Of a stretch of 60,000 bases of DNA, positions 22,560-35,400 are shown piece after piece. The translations under genes and the position numbers were made by a program. The stretch is from Strigamia acuminata (taxonomy: Eukaryota; Arthropoda; Chilopoda; Geophilomorpha; Linotaeniidae): positions 1,366,001 to 1,426,000 of the forward strand of contig OX442316.1 in NCBI GenBank assembly GCA_949358305.1, read 5' to 3'. Every line of letters begins with the position of its first letter. Positions within the stretch are counted from its first letter, which is position 1. The notes beneath the pieces are model-generated. The model was not told where the DNA came from, searched no databases, and saw nothing but the letters and a program-made list of their open reading frames with translations.

Positions 22560-24208
22560 GGTTTATCGCTTTGGAGTGGCACAAAATGGCGCTCTGCTAC
22601 GACAAGGAGGCGATCCATTTGCATTTGGAGGACAATTTGATGATATTGAAAGAACTGTGCCAGGTGAGCCGGATTGTCGAGTGGGAAAAGAGAATCGGGT
22701 TGTCGATCGACGGTTATTCGATACGGGAGAGGAAATATCGGTACATTCGGGATAAAATTCCGAATTTTGATTTTTACGAGAAGGAGGAATCCCTGACGGA
22801 AGTGGATCTGCCGGAAGCGGCGAGGAAAGTGTTTAGCACGTACGGATATGCGTTTACGTGCGTTTTTAACACGGCCAACGAGCGACTACAGCAGGCGGTT
22901 GTTCGATTCGGCCGCGCCATCTGGTGGTTGAAAGAGATAAACAAAGCGGGAATGAAATTCAAATTTGTTTACGAGCTCGCGCGCTGTCTGGAAACGGAAC
23001 AGATCGTGGCGCATTGGGATCCGCCCGATCGGCAAATGGCCGAGCGCATTATCGATGATTTGTGGAACGACGTGCTCACTTATCCGTGGGTTGATCTGTT
23101 CGATAAAGATGCGAGGATTTGTTACGCGTATTTCCACCGCCAGGACGAGGAGTTTCATCGCGATTGCGTAGAGAAGTATCCGGAAGTTGCATATTTTTGG
23201 CGCATGCTGGTTGGCGCAATCGCGGATCACGAGGTTGGGTTGCGGGAAGCGGAGAGAGCACTCGGGGTGTTTGAAAACGATTGGGATTTGATGTTTGGGA
23301 AAGCGAGACATCTAGCGAGTTTGGGGATAAGTCCGATTCGGATAGTGGAAGCTTTGGAGGAATTTGTTGCGAATGCTCCGCCCGATCACTGGCTAGTTCC
23401 GGGCGCCTATTACGTGATGGCGCTGATGTACGTGCGGCTGAAGCCGCAACTACATTCGGAGACGGAGCACGCAGCGCGGCAGAGAGTGATGGATTATTTC
23501 TGCCTAGGAATGAGTGCGGAGTCGAATCAGTTGCCGTGTTTGGCGGAACAACAGAACAGTCGGATAGAGAAATTATTCGAGTTGACGCTGGAGATGAAAT
23601 TGGGCCGAAGGAAGACGGTGAGTAATAAAAATAAACTGGTGGAGCCATCTCGCGTCGAGTTGATCAAACTGCATCGGAAAAGAATGCGGGAATGTGGCGC
23701 GGATGAATACAACTGCACGGAGAAGTGCGTGCGCTTCGAGAAGGAAAAGGACGTTTTTGTGCTTTTAACGTTGAAATTTATCGATTTGAATGAAATCGAT
23801 ACGATTAGGGATAACGTGTACCGCGGAAAGGCGATATGCGTGAGGATTATCGAGGATTTTTTCGTTTCCGATGGAATTAATCTGCTGGTCGAGGATCGGA
23901 ATGGCGACGTGCGCAGTGTGAGGATTGTCGACGCGGCTGAGCAGGGTGGGAAAAGGTTTGCTTACGGTGCGAGGATTATCGTTCGGGACCCGGATGTGAG
24001 GATGGGAATGGATGCCAGGCAGGTGATAAGGGTCGGGGATGAGAGGAGCGTGATTTTTGTTTCCGGCGGAGATTTGAAGGTTTGTAGGTTTTGTCGCAAG
24101 AAGATCGACAAGGGAATGTGTGCAAATTGCAAGAAGGCGCATTATTGTTCGAAACAATGCCAGATTAACGATTGGAAGGTGTTGAAACATAAGTTGATTT
24201 GTTTCTGA
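22487..24208 (+). pseudogene. Truncated duplicate of the HEPN-MYND gene (open 573-codon frame)
   Basis: The second copy retains the C-terminal 548 or so residues, including part of the last Sel1 repeat and the complete MYND finger. An ATG within the first copy's 3' flank (22487) is by chance in frame across the junction, adding about 25 unrelated residues. The HEPN and TPR parts are absent and there is no obvious promoter, so I treat it as a truncated copy, but it could make a new MYND-only protein if transcribed. No stop or frameshift has accumulated, which indicates a recent event. Confidence 0.8.
22560..22567. other. 8-bp filler at the tandem duplication junction
   Basis: GGTTTATC stands between the end of copy 1 (TTATTGGTTT) and the start of copy 2 (GCTTTGGAGTGG). 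It is absent at the outer ends of the copies. GGTTT repeats the bases just before it, as in templated insertion by end joining. Confidence 0.85.
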
Positions 24209-24493
24209 TTTGTTTTTGATTTGAATATTTAATTTTTTCTTCTAAATAATGGAACTCTGTTTGTTTATTTCTGTTTTGCAATTGGAAAAGTGGAAAAGTT
24301 TTTCACCATATTGTGAGTGTGTTTTTTTTTCTTTTTTTTTAAAATTTTTATTATTGTAATAAATAATTGTTTTTTATGAACTCGAAACCAGTTGTGCAAA
24401 AGGACTCTTTTTAACTCGGATTGATGGAGGGGCCGACATTCACTCGTATTGTATATGCAAATAAGCAAATTAAATTTCAAGTTTTATTGGTTT
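22568..24493 (+). repeat. Second copy of the 1926-bp tandem duplication
   Basis: The match to the first copy starts at GCTTTGGAGTGG and ends at TTATTGGTTT; beyond 24493 the sequence (ACAATGATTTGC) is the original downstream flank. Confidence 0.97.
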
Positions 24494-26481
24494 ACAATGA
24501 TTTGCATCTAAATTTGTTGCATTTGCAGTTGATTTGTTTGACTGTTGGTCCACTCACAAGTCAGTCTAAATCCACACCTGAAAAACCATTTCCTATCAAA
24601 TGGAAAGAATCAGAAAAAAGCCAAATGTAAATACTTTTCTAAAGACTTTGTTTTTAAAAACAGTATTACCGGCATATTTTACACGTTTTATAAATATCTG
24701 TTGACGGCCATTTTATTTTATTTTATTTTATGAATGTTGCGATTGGGGTCGGTTTGCAACTCCTAGCTAGAAGTCGATTAAAATATGATGAGTAGAAGTT
24801 AGGTTATGTTTAAGGGATTAAATTATTTTCAGGTGAAGTTTTGTTTTACTTGAGAGATGTGATTAGAACCAGTATCGTTTTTATTGGTTCATACAGTTAA
24901 TATTTTTTTTTATCTCTTACTTCTGGAAATTTGTCCTATAATATACGGAGTATCACTCAAAAATAAGACCACGGTGTTGAATATTGAATTTGAATATAAC
25001 ACCACGGTGTTATATGTCGATCAAATCAATAAACTTTCATGTCGGGGCCAACAGGAATTAATATTCCTTAAAATTGTCCAAAAGTTGCACTTAAAAAAAC
25101 AAGTCATGTGACTTATCCTTTGTTTTCCCATAGCAAAAGAAGATTCAATTGAGTTATTGTTGTTCTTTATTAAGTTTTACCTTATTTCTTAATTATTTAC
25201 TGGAAATATGAATATAACACCATGGTATTGTAATCGAATGTGGTGTTATAGCTGAAATGGTGTTGTGTTCCAATTTTTCCACTATATTTCCAAAATATGT
25301 TTATCAGAAAAATCGAATACAACACCGTACATGGTGTTATTTTCGGATGAAGATGGTAGCTACATTCCAAAAGTCTCGTTTCAGCCGTTTTAGCTGTTTA
25401 TTCGTGTCGTGTTTGCAGCTGTGACGTCACTTCCAGAAAAAGTTAGGTTAGGCTCAAATGGAAACATGAATGAAAACACGTTTTAGCAGACTGAAGGAAC
25501 ATGACGATTGTGTACGTGATGATTTCTGTTTTTTTTTCAATTTTCAACTTTTATGTAGTTCAGACTGTGCGAGATTAAATTTGGTTTTTCAAGTTTAAAA
25601 TTAATCATTCATGCGCCTGACTTAACTTATTTAAACCAAACTTATTTGCAGACCACACTTAGAGAAGCACTGCAATAGAGCAAACTGAAATGAGTCCAGC
25701 GTGATAAGTGAGAAGAAAAAAAGTTAAAAATTAAATTTTACCTTTTTGGAAAATCATGAAAACGGAACAATGGGAAATATAATAAAGGTAATAATTAATT
25801 TATTATGACAAAACAAATACAAAACATACAATTGTTAAATTTAAATATTGTCCCCAGGAAGAAATTAGGAAGTTAAGGAATTGTTAAGCTCTCCTATAAA
25901 ATAAACACCAAAATAAACTTTTATTTATCGACAATTCAAAACTTATAACAATGAAATTAAAGAATCTGACATAATTAGCAATTCCATACTTTCCCAGTCG
26001 TTTTATGCAATTATAACTGTAGTGAGATATATTTGGCACAATGCAATTACATATTGATCATCTCTAAAGTATAATTTTCAACAATTCTTTTGTTATTTAG
26101 TCACAATTGGGAGTTAATTGTCTCTAAGTCATGATACAGATTTAAATAAAACATAATTCTAAACTAAAATGGCAAAAGTTGACATTGAAGCAATTAAATT
26201 GTGTTGGAAAATGTTAGTTCAATATATACACACACACACAATCCCTTTGTGTTATTAGCTGCAGTATTTTATACAATCACATTTCCATAACTTTGTTATA
26301 ATATATACATAGAAATTTATTTGATTCACTAAAACACTATTTAAAGTGAGCAGTTTTTCAAGTGGCTTTTTCACTACTTTAATCAATGTACAAAAATTAA
26401 AATAAAAACAAAGGAAATCATCAATTAATCTTGAACTGCAGTCATTACTCGTTGATTCCTGAGGTAACTGATTACAAGTTA
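24494..26481. other. Intergenic region between the duplicated gene and the giant gene
   Basis: AT-rich DNA with no gene recognised. It contains a cluster of ACACC/GGTGT palindromes (24965-25345), a perfect CRE-like TGACGTCA at 25432-25439 and the 3' UTR of the minus-strand giant gene, probably reaching down to about 25800 (several AT-rich polyadenylation-like motifs there). Confidence 0.5.
24965..25345. repeat. Cluster of ACACC-N-GGTGT palindromes
   Basis: Five related sites: ACCACGGTGTT near 24969, AACACCACGGTGTT near 24999, AACACCATGGTATT near 25217, GGTGTTATAGCTGAAATGGT near 25241 and AACACCGTACATGGTGTT near 25322. Three are preceded by the same context, GAATATAACA or GAATACAACA. They are spaced irregularly, so this is not a tandem array. 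Confidence 0.7.
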
Positions 26482-29400
26482 CTACGTGTGGTTATATGTA
26501 CTAGTTTTCTTGGACTCGTAGTTGTAATATGACGTTTCGTATTTTTTCTCTCCGCCTCCTCTTCTATGAACTTTGGGTAAAATAGCTGAAGGATTACTTG
26601 ATCCACTAGCATCACTATCATGCTGCAAAAAGTGTGCGTGGTAAACATTTAGGAAATATTCAAAGCTAGAACTACAATAAACCGTACCTCATACAACATT
26701 TGATTAGCAGACATCCTCATGGTTGACATATCTGTAATTGCTTCATCCATATCAGTTTGATAGGGCTCCTATTCGTTAAACAAAAAATGGATATCACAAA
26801 AGTCTAGAAGAGGACATTTTGTTTGTGCACACAGCTGCAGAGGATGCTTATATTAGTGCCTTTTTTGATTACCAGTTTTTTGTAAATACGCTCTAATCTC
26901 TATAGACCTAGAGAATCCACGAATTTTCATTGGTTAGAAAAACTCTCATTAGCTTGTATTGAGAGAGTGCTGATTATACCCATGTGGTTCAAAAATACAT
27001 TGCATTATACAATATATTTTGTAATGCATTATAGAATACATTTTGAAATGCATTATAGAATATATTTTGAAATGTATTAAGTGTCACAATGCACTTGAGA
27101 ATGCATCTTGTAATAGATTAGTTTGCAAATGATAATACATTTTGTAAAATATATGACGAAATGCATCCAAGATATTATTTGTCAAATATGAATGCCCATG
27201 CATTCATATAAAATACATTTTACAAAATGTGTTCTAAAATGTAGAATATTTTAAAGCATTACTGTTAGAGAATTGCAAAATGCATTTTCGAAATGTATTT
27301 TTTAAATTTGAACAGGGTGAGCCAGAGAAGCCTGATGCTTTTGAAAATGTAATTATTCTGTAACTAATTCAAATTTTCATTTGAAACTAAAACCATTGAA
27401 CAGTAGTGGACCATAAAAACCTTCCTTCAGTTTAACTGTTTTCAGTTTATCTACCGGTACCAGGTGGCATAAAAACCCATTGAGATTCAAAGACATCAAT
27501 CTTACCCGGTATCTTGTCTTGCCCTAACAACAGTATTAAAAGATAGACCGGGCAAATAATGATGTCATTAAATCTCAATGGATTTTTATGCCACCGGGTA
27601 GATAAACTGAAGGGAAGTTTTTTTTTCCACGACTGTACAGAGTTTGGAATACCATTTTTACATCTGTAAAATTATGTTGCTAGAGAGACATGAAGATTTT
27701 TATACGCTTATTTCTTAGCCACCATTGATCAGAAGTTGCATTTTGCCTGTTTCTAAGAAATGTCGCCATTGGAAACATTTGACGTTTTGCCACATTAATA
27801 TTCAACTACTAAAGTGCCTAATGGCGAATTTTAATTTGCTAAAACGACAAACGTTTCCAGTGGCGACAGTTTGAAGAAACGAGCCCCAATGGCCACTTTA
27901 CGGGGTGTCGCCGTTGGAATAGGCACCCATCAAAATGGCATTTCAAACTCCGTACAGTGGTTTTAATTTCAAATGAAAATGTTGATTAATTAGAGGAATT
28001 ATATTTTCAAAATGATCAAGTCTTTCTGGGTCACCCTGTACTACTAAATGCACGATTTAATGCACGAATACCAGTAATACACTTAAATTCGCGCAGGGGT
28101 GGATACAGGAAGGCCCGTCCCAGTTTTATTATGTAAATGTAGTATTGTGAGCAAGTGAGGTGGCTTTTTGGTCTCACAATCATGGAAACAGAAGGGATTC
28201 AGGAGGGGTCATGCTCCCCCCTCCTAAATTTTTTCTAGATCCGCCCTTGAATTCGCGGTATAATATATTTATTTTGGAATGCATTAATTGGGCAAATCTA
28301 AAAATATATTGTAAAATATATTTTTGAACCACATGAGTGGCACAGTATAAAAAAATTGAAAGGTGGATGGGTGATGCGTTTTTCCTCCAGGTAGTACAGG
28401 AAGACAAATTCTACTGTAATACAAAATTGAAATTCCGAAGAGTATGTTTTTGGCTTTCCAGACAGGGGGAAATATATGAGAATAGGAAGACAAGTGGTTC
28501 AAGTGTTTTAGGTGTTTGTGTTTATACAGTGTAAGCTGCGTAGCCCGGACGTAGCACCGTCCAGACAGATGTGTGGCCCGGATAGGTTTGCCAGGATCCG
28601 GACCTAACCAATAAGGAACAATGGAAAATTTTCTCTTTGGTTTGGACAGCTCCCTTCCGGATTCCGGACAAAGCAATGCTTCCCATATAGGGAAACATTG
28701 CTGTGAAGTCCCGACAAAACCCAATAATGCCGATTTTCTAATGAAACAAATTACAAAAAGAATTAAAAACACTAAAATTTAAATAAAAAATTAATTTATT
28801 GCAGTTTCACAAGGGTTAAAAAGGAAATTTGTATTAAAAGTACCGTTACGCCATGTGCACGTCGTAATGTGCATGTCTTTACGAACGTAGACATTACGTA
28901 TTTTTAGCGGTACTTTGCATTTGCACTACCCTTTAGCGCAGATTTCTGTTTTAAACCCTTATAAACCTGACAATAAACTAATTTTTAATTTTTAATTTAA
29001 TTTTTAGTGTTTAAAATTCTTTTTATTTCTTCTTTCATTAGAAAATTTCATTTTTTCGATTCTTTTAACGTAGCGAAAATTGATTTTCTTTAACTCTTTT
29101 GGTCGGACATGTGCATTTGACCGGACGAGAGAGCGTATGCGCCCTACAGAATGGACATTCCCTAGACAGGACAAGTTTCTGGGACCCGTCCTATGTCCGG
29201 GCCATGCAGCTTACACTGTATTTTAAAATGTTGTACGATCACAAAAGAAATTCAAGTGTTGCATACCTCTCGGAAAAACCTCATAGATCTATCTTTGGAG
29301 CTGGAATAGTAGCTACCCACACCTCTTCTTTCAGGGTGTATTGTCGTTTCATCGAATGATCGGGCCATTGACATAGTTGCGCTGCAAAAGGATTGGAAAG

Positions 29401-32400
29401 TTGAATTAAGGTGTTTTGTGTTGACTTTGTGGAATACTTACGTATTGCCATATTGGCCAGTACTGGCGGTTTCAAACCGTGAGCTGAAATTTTCGAAATC
29501 GGCTGCATCCCGGTTCGAAGAATAGGTTGCTGTGGGACGACTGCTCGTGTCGCCGTGTGAGAAGGCAGACTCTGCTTCACGCACTAAGTCATTTGAATTT
29601 AAATAATTGTTGCTGGATATAACATGCATTGTAGATGCTCCTTTTCCTCTTAATCCGTACTTCTTCTTTGCCGCCTGGGAACTGATGTCTTGAGACAGAG
29701 TTGCCGATGCAGCGGCAGCATTAGCAGAAGCAGAAGCTGGAACACAGCCAGAAAACAAAAGAAAGATTATAGTAATAGTTAGGAGACTTAGGCATTTGTT
29801 CGCTTATTACCTTTATTGGTGCTTCTGTGGTGACCACTGCTTGCATTGGCTAACCGTTCTGCTTTAGAAGCAGAAGTTGATGTTGAGAATTTTGTGTAAC
29901 CAGAACTTGCATCTAAGTTATTGGAAGATGTTGCCATTCTGCTTTCGCCACGTAAACCTCTTTCTTGTGTGGCTGTTTTCTTCCCTTCGTGACGCCCACC
30001 CGAAGCTTTGCTCTTCTTGGACATTGCAGTTGGTAAAGTTGCAAAAGAACTACTCTCTTTTTGAATTGCCATGTTTCTTTCCTAGATATTTAATCAATTT
30101 TTTTAACTTCATTTCTTTCATTATATAATTTGTCTTACATGTCTCGCTTCTCCATCCAAAATCGACATGAGTTTATTCTCTGCTCCCATATAGTCCGCTG
30201 TGTCTTCTCGTGGTAAAATATTCTCAGTTGAAGCCGAAATATACTGTTGCAACAAACGTTCCAGAATTACAATCCAGTGGTTCTCAGGATTAATTAATTA
30301 ATGAATTATTTACTTGTTTGGGATGTTGATGTTTGGCACGTGGAATAAGCACTGGTGGTTCTGTGACTAATGCGGATATGCTTCTGTCCTCATAACTCGA
30401 AGCACTTTTTCCACTTTTATGCGTGCCACCTCCCTGAAATGTTAAAAGAAATAATTAAATCTCTTCACAATGAAAAGTGGAATGTGAGTGCTCATGCTCA
30501 TACCCCGAAAACATCGGCAACATGTGCCAATCTGCTTTGCTCTCCGCTACTTTCGCTCGAAGTATCTCCAGCAATCATCGCTTTCTTGTCGAGCGTACCA
30601 CCGGTTCCGGCTACTCCACTATTCAGGATCGGAAAAACGCCTCCTGAAGCGGCTCTTGCAGCTGCACTGGTCCTTGGACGCGGTTCACAACAGTCGCAAC
30701 AACTTCCAGCGACGCAACAACGGCCTTTGCGGCAACAACAGCATAGCCACAGCAATATGGCAATCAACAAAAGTCCAATTATTATTGGCAAAATAATGGC
30801 AAGTGCTGAAATTAGGACAAAAAATATCGAATTTGTTGATACAAGTACTGTACGTGATGAGCAAGATGATACTTACCATAGCCATTTACTTGGCAGTTTT
30901 TACCAAGATACCACTTGTCACATTTGCAGTATCTGTGGCCATCTTCTCCTTGGGCACATACTCCATGGTAGGAACAGAAATCACAAGGTGAAGAGGCTTC
31001 TGCAATTCCAAACACAAATTTATAAATTCCATTCTGGTAAATGGAGATGGTATTATCTCTTATACCTAGGCAAATTCTGCCTGGAAACCTGCTGTCATCA
31101 TCTAGGTATTGGTCCTTGCAGCTGCATGTGTATGAACCCATTGTGTTTTTGCAGATTGCATTTGATGAGCAATCATTGAAATCACCATCTGCACACTCAT
31201 CAAAGTCTGTTGAGGAAAAAAAATGTGAGCAATAACTTATCTGCAGGTTTCATTTTATAAATCCTCTATTACCTTCGACAGTAATTGCATTTGCTGATGG
31301 ACTCGTTTTCAGATCCGTACTTCCCAATGTATAGTCATTTTTGTTGAGATATTGAATTAACTCTTTCTGCAGCATGGTTTCATCAACTGCACTGTTGTTA
31401 CCAACCTGAACAACAATGTTTGCTAATAGGCCTTGTTGAGCTCCCACATCTCGGGCATTGGTTAGTGTTTTGACTTTATCGTTGTAGTAATAGCGACCAA
31501 CAGCATTGGATGACTTAAGGATTTCATCAACCTATGTGGAAGTGGATGATAGTTGAAGTGAAACAAATTTTAAAATCGCGCTAACTTAAAGATTAATTCT
31601 AACTTTCTATCAACCTACCCCTTGTTTGGATTTACTGGACACTTGATTGAATTCGTTGGAGTTTTTGTTCGTGTAAGCTACAGAATATTGCAGCGGGTTT
31701 CTTGCCATGCTGACTAACACGACCTTTGCGAGGTAATTTCGAACTCCTAGTCAAAGATAGCGTCCAAGTGTAAATATTGATTACAAGTAACAGTAAAATT
31801 GTAAATATTTACCTCTGCACGTGTTGGAAAATGATGGCCGGAAAAAGCCGGTTCGACAAACACAACGATAATTGGACGGTCCAATTTCTCGACAAACTTC
31901 TCCCTGCAAGACATTGCACGATGGCTTGCATTGATCTTCATTCCCATTTGCCTTAATTCTGTCGGATTGGCTGATTCCATCATCTTCTTTGCTCTCCACT
32001 TTGGCTTTTTGTGTGGTTGTTTGTGGTTTGTTAGCGCCAAATCCATTGCCAAAACCGGCTTGGACCAACACACTCGCTTCGTCTGGTCCTCTTGTAGTTG
32101 TAGGTGCAGGAACCAAAGTGACTTTAGTTCCAAATATCTTCAGCATGTCGGTAGCATCAAGTGGTTGTTGTTGTGCATTGACATAGTTGATGACTGTCTT
32201 GTCACCTAGTACAGTGATCACCATAGTTCTTCGTGGATAAGTGTTAATATTGACAATATTAGTTGATCTTAAGCCAATGGTTGTTGGTGTTGTCTGGGCG
32301 ATGGTTCTTTCAGTGCTGTCAACATACGTTATGTAGCGAGTTACAACACCTTTGTTAGTCACCAAACGTTCATCATTCGAATATGTAATTTCTGTCGAAG

Positions 32401-35400
32401 TGTCCAGTGGACGTGTAAACACTTCCCCAAAAACTGTCTTAGTTCCGGATACAATTGTACTTCCTGAACCTATGGATGTTGTTTTGGTTTCCTCCTTCGT
32501 GCCAGGCGGTATTCCACCAATCAAAACAGTGGGCTTAGTGTTGATGCCCAAAAGATTGACCGAGTTGCTTAACTCTGGCGTATCTTGCACATTACTCTGA
32601 ACTGCTCCATTGTGTTCTACTATGTTAACGCTCGAACCAATTTTCACTGATGTTTTGGTTTCGACAGATGAAGGACTAATAAATCCTTGTTCTATTGTTG
32701 CACTCGCGGTCACTATAACTTCATTTTGAGTTGTTTGAGTAACCACTGATGGTTGTGCAGTCTGTTGTATGAATAATGTTTGTTGGCCATTAATGAGAGT
32801 AGTTTGCAAATGCGTGTTGTCAACTGTAGTAGTCTTTTCTGATCCTTCAAAGTCAGTATTTACAACATACAACACGGTACGGTTTCCAAATATTCCACTA
32901 CTTAATATCTGTCCTGACACATGCATAGTTGATTGGAATTGGTTCCCATCAGTTCTATTCACATTCACTTCTCCATCTTGATACCACACAATCCTAGTTG
33001 GTTGGGGAGGAATGATTACACCGTAGATCTCAGATGATGAGTAAATACTTGATCTTCCCGGTCCCAGGAATGTGGTGAAGAAAATTGTACGTGTTCTATA
33101 AACAGTTTGGGCAGACACTGATGTTGGAGCAACAACTACATTTGTCGTGGCATCAATTTCAGATTTTGTGTTGATGGCCGACGTCACTTTAATGGTAGAT
33201 ACGGGTACCGTTGAAACTCTTGTGACGGTTTCTTTACGGCTTGATACGATAGGAATGCTTCGGTCCTTTAGATAGGACGTGTAATAAGTGTAAGTGGTGT
33301 AATAAGTTCTTATTTCAGGTGGAATGGATCCGTCTACTAAAGCAAAGTTTGATTGGAATGAAGGCACGGGGGTTATCGGCTGCATCTCCACAGACGAAGA
33401 AACTATTGTCCCTAGCGTGATTGTGGTTGGTGTAAATTTAGCTGAAGTGAATGTTGTGATTCCAGGTCTAGGGAGAGCTGTACTAGTAGTTGTAACGGCT
33501 TCCGATATGTTTAAAGTATCTGATAATGGGAAATTGCCAACGTGGATGACAGGTCTTGAGGCTATAATACTTGTTACAGCATTTGTCAGCATTGTTGGAG
33601 GGTCAAGGTCCAGTTTAGTTGTTGTTTGCCTGGTTACCGCTACATCTTCCCGCGTTGTATGGCCAGCATTCATAGTTTGTGAAACTACTTCTTCTCTTGA
33701 CGAGATCACCGAAGCACCATTTTGGAAAAGTGTTGTGAAATGGGTGAAAGTTACAAGTAGTGGTTGCTTTGTTCCACTATCACTTTTTGAATCAATAAAT
33801 GGATCCAAAGTGAAATGAATTGGAATGAATGCATCACTCTTTTTCTGACTATTTTCAATATTTTCCTTATCCTCAATAACATTGTGCAGTGATGAAAGTA
33901 CATGCAACAGAGAATTTTGATCAACAGTATGTTCTTGCGATGGTGTGACCAAAGTTGGGCTTGGCTGTATTGACACCTTTATTTCATCAATTTTGTCCTT
34001 TACAGTGACTCCTATGGGTTGGACAGAGATTGGTTCCTTGCTCGTAGCAACGGATGAAGGAAAATCCAAAATCTGTGAAGATGGAACTATGACGGGAGTT
34101 CCAAGTACTGTACTCTGTTGAATTATTGCAATTCCATCAGTTATCGTTTGGGTTATGATTTCCTCACGACTGGATACAGTTCTTCTTCCGTTTTGAGTAA
34201 ATGTTGTGTAGTGAGTAAACGTTAAGAGTCTTGTACCGTGAATTTGGGTTGGTTTAACTGCAATTGTGCTGTGGTCAACATCTATCTTATCCGTAATAAG
34301 GGTTCTAGTATCTTGTATGTTTTGTTGTATACTGCTTATTTGAAGATTAAATGGAAATGAATCCACTGTTTTAGCCGGTACAAATTGTGTGGTCGTTCTT
34401 ATTCCAGGATGAACTCCTAAAACAGCAGGAATTACTTCGGATTCGCCGTTTGCTATCGAAATGAAGAGTGTGTTGGTGCTGGATTGTTGGGTTGCTGTTG
34501 GTGAAATCGTGATCATTGTTGGAATTATTTGTTCGTGGCTTGAAATAACTCTTCGGCCATTACTGAAGAAAGTGGTGTAATGTGTATATGTCAACATTCG
34601 TGTTTGAACAGTAGGTCTCTGCGGTGCGAATTCAATTCCTGCGATTTGCTGAGTTACCGCACCGGGAACATTTATGAATTGCTCATTTTGTACTGGTATT
34701 TGAAACGAGTGGCCAGGTGACACAGGAATAAAACCTCCCTGAGGTACCTGAACTAAGATACCGGATGGTTGTTGAGGAAAAAATTGATCCGGCGATGTTC
34801 CCGGCAATATGTCATTTCGGTTAATATTAATTTTTTGAATTTGATCTAGTCTTTCGCTCGAATCTTTTTGTCCCAGTACAATTGTCGGCCTGATTTCCTT
34901 TCTAGTAGTTGTAGCTGATGGTTGCTCAATATGCAACACTAGACTGGATGTCAAGAGTTCAACAGAATCAAACAAAGTCTGTGTTTTAACTTGAGACACG
35001 GTTTCTTCCCTCGATACCACCCGACTTTCACCTTTGTCGAACAGTGTTGTGAAATAAGTGTAAGTGGTGTAAACAGTTGTTACTTTAGATGGCAGCTCAA
35101 AGTCATTGATTGATGCCAATGCAAGAACACTCTGATCCTTAGTTTCAGCCGCTGCGCCTATCATATGGTCTATTGAAGGTGTTACTGTATGAAATCCGAC
35201 TCTATCGTTTGTGTTTTCCGGATGTAAGGCAAGTACCATGGTTCTGCCATCTATTACTGACTCTTTGAATCTTCCAGGTGCAGTTACGTACTCATCGTCA
35301 CTTCCACTTCCTTGGAGGGTAAATGTAGCAATGGATGGCTTGTACTCTTGTTGCGGCCTGTTGAAAAATAATGTTGATTGTCCTTGGAAAACTGATGTTA

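Larger units (their letters stand above)
26981..28335. mobile_element. Outer inverted-repeat element, about 1.36 kb with insertions
   Basis: The left end CATGTGGTTCAAAAATA is mirrored by TATTTTTGAACCACATG at the right end, and similarity continues inward as AT-rich sequence (ACAATATATTTT). The interior near both ends consists of diverged units of the type GAATACATTTTGAAATGCAT. Two other elements are inserted in it, so its own length is about 470 bases. No target duplication could be fixed because the ends are the palindrome CATG. Confidence 0.75.
26769..29266. other. 2.5-kb intron of the giant gene packed with nested transposons
   Basis: The intron separates two short cytoplasmic-tail exons. 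It holds at least four inverted-repeat elements, three of them nested, described separately. Left of 26981 and between 28336 and 28526 no element is recognised. Confidence 0.85.

Noticed and set aside
25440-25455. TTAGGTTAGG, resembling the arthropod telomere repeat
   Set aside because: Only two units; another short match (CCTAACCTAACC) near 51472 is equally short. Chance in AT-rich DNA.
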